64,000 bases of DNA, taken from NCBI RefSeq assembly GCF_002127325.2, contig NC_035441.2, forward strand, positions 50,472,663 through 50,536,662, read 5' to 3'. Each line of letters opens with the position of its first letter. Within the stretch, counting starts at the first letter, position 1. Of this stretch, positions 58,943-64,000 are shown piece after piece. Below the pieces are notes generated by a model that made no database searches, was not told where the DNA came from, and saw only the letters and a list, made by a program, of their open reading frames with translations. Both the position numbers and the translations under genes were made by a program. Source of the DNA: Helianthus annuus (Eukaryota; Streptophyta; Magnoliopsida; Asterales; Asteraceae).

Positions 58943-60505
58943 CTGTAGTAGCTTCGGCCTCAGTAGTAGTTGCATTGTTCTGAAATAACTGGGGATATTT
59001 GAGTTCCATTTGGTCTTCTCGTTCCCAGGTATACTCTGGGCCACGACGGGAGTTCCAACGAACTCGTACAAGAGGTATTCTGGTGTTCTTGAGGAACTTG
59101 ACATCCCGGTCCGTGATTTCAACAGGTTCCTCGACGAAATGCAACTGTTCGTCGATAGTGAGTTCCTTCAAAGGAACTATGAGGGTCTCATGAACAGCTG
59201 GTAGATTCAGTTTGTAGGCCACCTTGCCTATTCTTTCAATGATCTCGAACGGTCCAACGTACCGTGGATTAAGCTTGCCCCGTTTACCAAAACGAACCAC
59301 AACATTCCAGGGTGAGACTTTGAGTAGCACTCGATCCCCAACTTGGGACTCGAGCGGTTTCCTGCGCTTATCAGCGTAACTTTTCTGACGGTCGCGAGCT
59401 GCCGCCATGCGTTGTCGTATCTGTGCAATCCGTTCAGTAGCATCAACTACCATTTCTGGACCTGTGATCTGACTATCCCCCACCTCTGCCCAACAGAGAG
59501 GTGACCGGCATTTACGTCCGTACAATGCCTCGAATGGAGCGGCCTGAATGCTGGTGTGGTAACTGTTATTGTACGAAAACTCCACTAACGGAAGATGTTT
59601 TTCCCAGTTGTTGCCGAAATCAATAACACATGCCCGAAGCATGTCTTCTAGGGTTTGAATCGTGCGCTCAGACTGCCCATCCGTCTGAGGGTGATATGTT
59701 GTGCTCATGTCTAGCCGTGAGCCAAAGGATTTGTGCATTGCTTGCCATAGTTCTGAAGTGAATCGTGCATCCCGATCCAAAATAATAGAGGTTGGCATTC
59801 CGTGCCTCGAAACAACTTCTTTCAAGTAGACATCTGATAAGGTAGAGAACTTATCCGTTTCTTTGATAGCCAAGAAATGAGCAGACTTTGTGAGTCGATC
59901 TACAATCACCCAAATAGTATCATTCACACGCTGGGATCTAGGCAGGCCAGTAACAAAATCCATGGAAATTTCTTCCCATTTCCACTGTGGTATCTTGGGT
60001 TGCTGAAGTAGGCCTGAGGGTTTCTGGTACTCCGTCTTGACCCTCGCATAGGTGAAACACTTGCCGACGTAAGTTGCTATGTGGGCCTTCATGCTAGGCC
60101 ACCAGTACGTAGTTCTAAGATCATGGTACATTTTGTCCGAACCTGGATGTACCGAGTAGCGAGACTTGTGAGCTTCATCCATTACCAGCTCGCGTAAGTT
60201 GCCATAATGTGGAACCCAAATGCGTCCTGTTACATAGTAGGCGCCGTCTTCCCTTTGTTCTAATCGTTGCCTTGAGCCTCGTAAGGGTTCAGCCCTTAGG
60301 TTTTCTGGTTTTAATGCTTCCACCTGAGCATCTCGTATCTGTGCAGGAAGACCAGACTGAATAGTAAGCTGTAGTGCTCGCACGCGTCTAGGTAGAGTGT
60401 CCTTTCGACTGAGAGCGTCAGCCACAACGTTGGCTTTGCCTGGATGGTACTTGATGGCGCATTCGTAATCGTTCAGTAGTTCAACCCATCGACGTTGACG
60501 CATGT
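58943..60505 (-). pseudogene. Gypsy-C: fragment of integrase to chromodomain from a sister copy of Gypsy-B
   Basis: Minus strand, from [10 protein letters not shown] (RNase H end) through integrase HHCC and DDE to the chromodomain-like tail, almost the same as Gypsy-B residue by residue. The frame is open over 551 codons. It is cut at both ends: its left end is fused to the Gypsy-B 5' LTR at 58940-58942, so translation runs on into LTR sequence, and its right end stops at Copia-2 gag near 60505. Two in-frame losses near 59190-59205 remove about 18 residues of the block before the chromodomain. One zinc-ligand region reads CFTYARVK where others have CLTCARVK, which would lose a Cys. Confidence 0.9.
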
Positions 60506-61517
60506 CAGTTCAAACTTGTCAACAAACGTGTCAGGTAAGAAGATTGATGGAAATGCTGATTGCAAAAATTGCATCAAAGAATGCAAATTTTGTAACACAG
60601 TCACGTATCTCAACGGTAAGAAAGTTGAAGATCTGACAGCAAAAGTCAGAAGCGTTGAGAATCAAATTCTTGATCGTGACAAAAGAGTTAAAGCTTCAAC
60701 TGAACGGATAAAAGAATTAACTAACCAAATTGAAAATGATAAAATTGATCATGAAAGAGTTAAAAATGAAAATGAAAAGTTAATTCTTGAAAACCGTCAG
60801 ATTTCTGAGAAGTTTGAAAAACTCAAAAGCACAATGAAAGATAATGATGATCGAAATGGTAAAACATACAAAGAAAACGTTCATCTAAAAGCAGTGCTAA
60901 GAGTAAAAGAAGAATCAATCAACCAACAACTGGATGAAATCGCTAAATTGAAACTTAAATTTCAAGAGTCTGAAATCGAAAACGAGCAAATCCAGTTGAA
61001 GCTTAACAGTTACAGCTCCGCAAGCTTTGTTTTGCAACACATTGTTCCCAGACCCATCGGGAAAAACAAAGCTGGCGAAGATGTTTATTCTGATGGAACC
61101 GGGGTGGGTTTTCATAGAGTTCCACCGCCGATTTTGGATAATTACACGAAAAAGCAATCTGGGTTGGTTGAAATTGGAGAAGAAAGTGAAGTGAAACTTC
61201 CGGAAAGCATTGATGTCACGTTCACATCTTCCAATGACAATAGTGTCCAAAATGATATTGTAAAAGGTGTTTTTGAAAATGTGCTAAAAACAGATAGTGA
61301 CACTACTGAGGAAGATGGATGTTTCTTGGACAAATACATTCCGAAACAAAAGTCCAAGAACGACTTAAATGAAGAATCAAATCTTGTCATGTACAAGATG
61401 TTGGGTTCAGATAAGTTGTTTTCAGATTCTGAGTTTCTAATTGAGAATGTAAACATGAACAAATTGACAAATGTTTTCAAGTTGGTCGAAGTTGAGTTGT
61501 CAGCAGTGAACAACTAA
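60506..61517 (+). pseudogene. Copia-2 gag ORF1, C-terminal part
   Basis: Open from the junction to TAA 61515-61517. Begins with a Cys-rich patch (CKNC..CKFC), then a long heptad-like coiled coil (LTAKVRSVENQILDRD ... ENEQIQLKL), the SYSSASFVLQHIVPRP block that matches SYSCSSFVVDRIYP in Copia-F, and the DKLFSDSEF block. Matches the C-terminal half of Gag in Copia-1 and -F. The codons at 60495-60505 belong to Gypsy-C; the start there is not real. Confidence 0.82.
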
Positions 61518-61534
61518 GTCAAACAAAGAGAAAA

Positions 61535-62254
61535 ATGAGTTTTGAGAAAGAAAAAGCTTACAACAAGAAATCTGTTAATCCATCACGTTTTGATAATAAT
61601 AACAAGAATCGAAACAATTGGTCGGGTGGCTATCAAGGGTGTAAGCCTTATCAGAAAAGAAATGTTCCAAACAAGAGGTTTGTTGAGAAGAAAAAGTTTG
61701 TAAACAGTTCGAGTTCACTTGCTGATGAAGAGAAAGAGATTTTTTCAAAATCAAATGAAGAATTTTTTGAGAAGAGAGCTTCACAGGCTCAGTCTGAAGG
61801 CACAAGTCGAGTGGCTGATACTCGAACATGCTTCAGATGTAATCAAGTTGGTCACATTGCACGAAAGTGTACCAATGTGAAGCCTAAGACTGAAACTGTG
61901 AAGACTCAACAGAAGAAAGTTGAGGTGAAGGGTAAAGCACCAATCGTTGTTGAGAAAAAGAATGTGAAAAATGACAACATCAAAGTGAAAAATGAACCTG
62001 TAAAGAAGTTCGTAACTAAAAACGACAAGTTTTATAAACGGGTTGCATTATCTCAACAAGTTTGGAAACCAAAAACAGAGACGAAAACTTCAACTTCTGA
62101 GGTGAAAAAGGCTGAAGATTCAATTCCGATTGATTATGATGCAAATTTTCCACTTCTTAAGGCTGAAAACTTTAAAATTCAAGTTGCGAGAGTTAAAACT
62201 GTCAAGGTTACACCTAAGGCTGATGAGGCCTGGGTGGACACCATGTTTGACTAA
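61535..62254 (+). CDS. Copia-2 CCHC ORF2 between gag and pol
   Basis: ATG 61535, 17 nt after the gag stop and in a different frame; 239 codons to TAA/TGA-bounded 62254. Basic N-terminus (KKSVNPSRFDNNNKNRNN), a single knuckle CFRCNQVGHIARKC at about residues 99-112, a Lys/Val-rich repetitive middle, and a C-terminus ADEAWVDTMFD. Copia-F has a counterpart at the same place with knuckle and AWVD end. It could be a second nucleocapsid-like RNA-binding protein, or a former C-terminal part of Gag now reached by frameshift or splicing. I know of no named family for it. Confidence 0.65.
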   Translation: MSFEKEKAYNKKSVNPSRFDNNNKNRNNWSGGYQGCKPYQKRNVPNKRFVEKKKFVNSSSSLADEEKEIFSKSNEEFFEKRASQAQSEGTSRVADTRTCFRCNQVGHIARKCTNVKPKTETVKTQQKKVEVKGKAPIVVEKKNVKNDNIKVKNEPVKKFVTKNDKFYKRVALSQQVWKPKTETKTSTSEVKKAEDSIPIDYDANFPLLKAENFKIQVARVKTVKVTPKADEAWVDTMFD

Positions 62255-62337
62255 GCAGTTTGATTTGCCGGAGCTTCCTGGATCATGAAGCATGAATCGG
62301 CATCTTTATTGAAGTTGGTTAAGTCAAAGTTTGTTAT
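62255..62337 (+). other. Spacer with a splice-acceptor-like site before pol
   Basis: 83 bp with no ORF. It ends TTATGTGCAG|GATCTTCC; a similar TTTTGCAG|GACTTGCC stands at the same place in Copia-F. It may serve to express pol from a spliced RNA; no donor was identified with certainty. Confidence 0.35.
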
Positions 62338-64000
62338 GTGCAGGATCTTCCAAAACTTGTATCCAGATGGATCATGGATAGTGGAGATTTAAGACATATG
62401 ACAGGGAAGACTGTGTTGCTGTATGATGTAAGAAACATAAATGGAGCATACGTAGGATTTGCGGGTAATCAAGGAGGAAGGATTATTGGTGAAGGAACGT
62501 TATCCAACGGGATTGTGACATTTGAGAGAGTTAACTACATTGCTGAGCTGGAGAACAATCTACTGAGTATCTCGCAGATCTGTGATAGGATGTATATCAC
62601 TCACTTCACTGATAAAGAATGTTTGATCTTGAAACCAGGATTTGTTATCCCTGAGGAATGGATTATCATGCGGGCACCGAGAGTTAATGATCTGTACGTG
62701 TTGGATAGCGTAGCTACTACAACCACGAGTCAAGCTCATTGTTTTGTGTCCAGAGCAACTGAAAAAGAATCGAGATTGTGGCACCGGAAGATGGGGCATA
62801 TACATCATAGAAAAATGAATCATTTTGCATAACGATTTGGTTACAGGAGTTCATGTCAAAGGTTTTCATCTGGAAGGGGAGTGCATTAGTTGTGTTAAAG
62901 GCAAGCAGAAGAAAACGTCACACCCTACAAAGCAAGTCAATTCAGTCTCAAGACCCCTGGAGAGACTTCACATGGATTTGTTTGGTCCGGTGAATGTCAA
63001 GAGCATTACGGGAGATAAATATTGTCTTGTGGTTACTGATGATTATTCCAGATTTTTGTGGGTTTCTTTCTTGAAAACGAAAGATGAAACGTTTGACAGT
63101 TTGATGGCGTTGTTCAGGAGAATTGAGAATCTGTACCAAAGGCGTATCAAAAGAATTCGAAGTGATAATGGTACTGAATTCAAGAACAGCAAGATGGAAG
63201 AATTTTGTGATGAAAGAGGTATATTGCATGAGTTTAGTGCTCCGTACACTCCGCAGCAGAATGGAGTCGCAGAACGCAAGAACCGGACACTAATCGTGAC
63301 GGCTAGAACGATGCTCGCAGATTCAAAATTACCGATTAATTTTTGGGCTGAAGCTGTTTCCGCAGCATGCTATACGCTCAACAGGGTTCTCACTGTCAAA
63401 AAGTTCAACAAAACATGCTTTGAGCTGATCAATAATCGCAAACCGAATTTGAAGTATCTAGAACCGTTCAGGTCACCCTGTACAGTTATAGAGCCTTCTG
63501 GAAAGTTTGGTCCGAAGTGCATTGAGGGTATATTTGTTGGATATTCAAGTCCTACGCGACGTGTCTTCGTTCCTAGTGAGAAGCGGATTACTGAAGCTGC
63601 AAATGTTGAATGTCAAGGTTATACTATGCCGCCACAAAGTCCAGGAGATTCATGGCGATATCATTACGACAAGTTGTGGGAATCTTTTGACATGATGGAA
63701 GCAGAAGAAGAAGAAGAAGAAGAAGAAGAAGAAGAAGAAGAAGAAGAAGATTTCTTTGATGAATTGGATATTTTGCGTGAGTACGAGTCACATCAAAGGT
63801 TCCCAGCTGAGTATTCAAGACGACCAATGGAAACTTCAAATGACGATGAAGCAGGTCTGAGTAATGCTGGCGAACACAATGATGTCCAACAGAATGAAGT
63901 TGCTCATGATAATAAGTCGATTAAGAACGATAATCAAGAATCTGAGAACATGCCGATCTTTGATCATGGAGATTCAGATTCTGAGGGGGAGCAGATTCAG
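62338..64000 (+). pseudogene. Copia-2 pol: protease and integrase, runs off window
   Basis: Frame 62338-62832 has the protease motif WIMDSGDLRHMTG (the usual DSGAS/C-x-HM-T with D replacing A) and the GAG-pre-integrase block LWHRKMGHIHHRKM. A frameshift near 62829 moves reading to a second frame that stays open to the window end. It carries integrase D (62975, HMDLFGPV), D (63164, SDNGTEF) and E (63272, NGVAERKNRTL), spaced D-x62-D-x35-E as in the family. An acidic stretch with poly-Glu from a GAA microsatellite (63704-63750) and the linker to reverse transcriptase follow. Reverse transcriptase itself is outside the window. Confidence 0.87.
63704..63750 (+). repeat. (GAA)n microsatellite inside Copia-2 pol
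   Basis: About 16 consecutive GAA triplets, coding for Glu in the integrase-to-RT linker. Likely length-variable. Confidence 0.95.

Larger units (their letters stand above)
9148..64000 (+). mobile_element. Copia-2: Ty1/Copia element split by a 49-kb nest and cut by the window edge
   Basis: Order on the plus strand: LTR 9148-9607, primer site, repeat-rich leader, first half of gag to 11632; then the Gypsy nest 11633-60505; then the second half of gag, a second CCHC ORF, and protease/integrase to the window end. That the two halves belong together is inferred from matching strand, matching family and complementary content. Gag breaks off just after its first knuckle on the left and resumes in its coiled-coil part on the right. 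Roughly 100 codons that Copia-1 and Copia-F have at this point are missing, so the right junction also carries a deletion. Confidence 0.75.

Overview
The window is plant nuclear DNA made almost entirely of LTR retrotransposons nested inside one another. The evidence is 2-3.3 kb LTRs ending in TGTGACA/TGTCACA, initiator-Met-tRNA primer sites (TGGTATCAGAGC), Ty3/Gypsy polyproteins of the chromovirus (Tekay/Del) type, and Ty1/Copia Gag proteins with CCHC knuckles. Asteraceae is a plausible source, but that is an inference from the general look of these families. I found no convincing single-copy host gene, tRNA, rRNA or CRISPR array.

Layout. (1) 1-3806: the 5' end of a minus-strand Copia element (Copia-1) with LTR, primer site, leader and decayed gag; it runs off the left edge. 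(2) 3807-9147: older sequence holding two CCACCACAGCCGACC minisatellites, a small GRF-zinc-finger ORF (+), and a broken Athila-type ORF1 (-). (3) 9148 to beyond 64000: a plus-strand Copia element (Copia-2). Its LTR and first half of gag lie at 9148-11632; the rest of gag, a second CCHC ORF and the start of pol lie at 60506-64000. Everything between is inserted into it.

The insert is Gypsy-B (minus, 11633-58942) joined to a truncated sister copy, Gypsy-C (58943-60505). Gypsy-B has itself been hit three times: by Gypsy-A (plus, 11904-21530, duplicated target CGCGC) in its 3' LTR; by Copia-F (minus, 22974-39770, target AGGCA) in the same LTR; and by Gypsy-D (plus, 42825-54184, target TGCAC) in its reverse transcriptase. 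Copia-F in turn holds Gypsy-E (minus, 23652-33091, target ATCGT). The nest is therefore four deep (Copia-2 > B > F > E), and all four target duplications within it can be read directly.

Gypsy-A and Gypsy-E are the youngest: each has equal-length LTRs in which I saw no differences, and an uninterrupted Gag-Pol of about 1,525 codons. Gypsy-A, -B and -E share an unusual gag 5' end: a 76-nt first exon and a short GT-AG intron, with no ATG where a plain ORF call would place the start. Gypsy-D, B, C and the Copia elements are decayed, mostly by nonsense transitions. Copia-F has a long gag but no recognisable pol, so it looks non-autonomous.

The most unusual signals are in the non-coding parts. First, a hairpin with an invariant AAACC loop and compensating stem changes lies inside a 56-58 bp tandem unit in the transcribed part of the Gypsy-A and Gypsy-B LTRs. 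Second, in all three Copia elements a short word with the sense core TTYCGCTY is repeated both just upstream of the TATA box and again in the leader before gag; the exact word differs between elements but matches within each one. Third, a 20-bp array stands just upstream of the TATA box in Gypsy-A and Gypsy-E.
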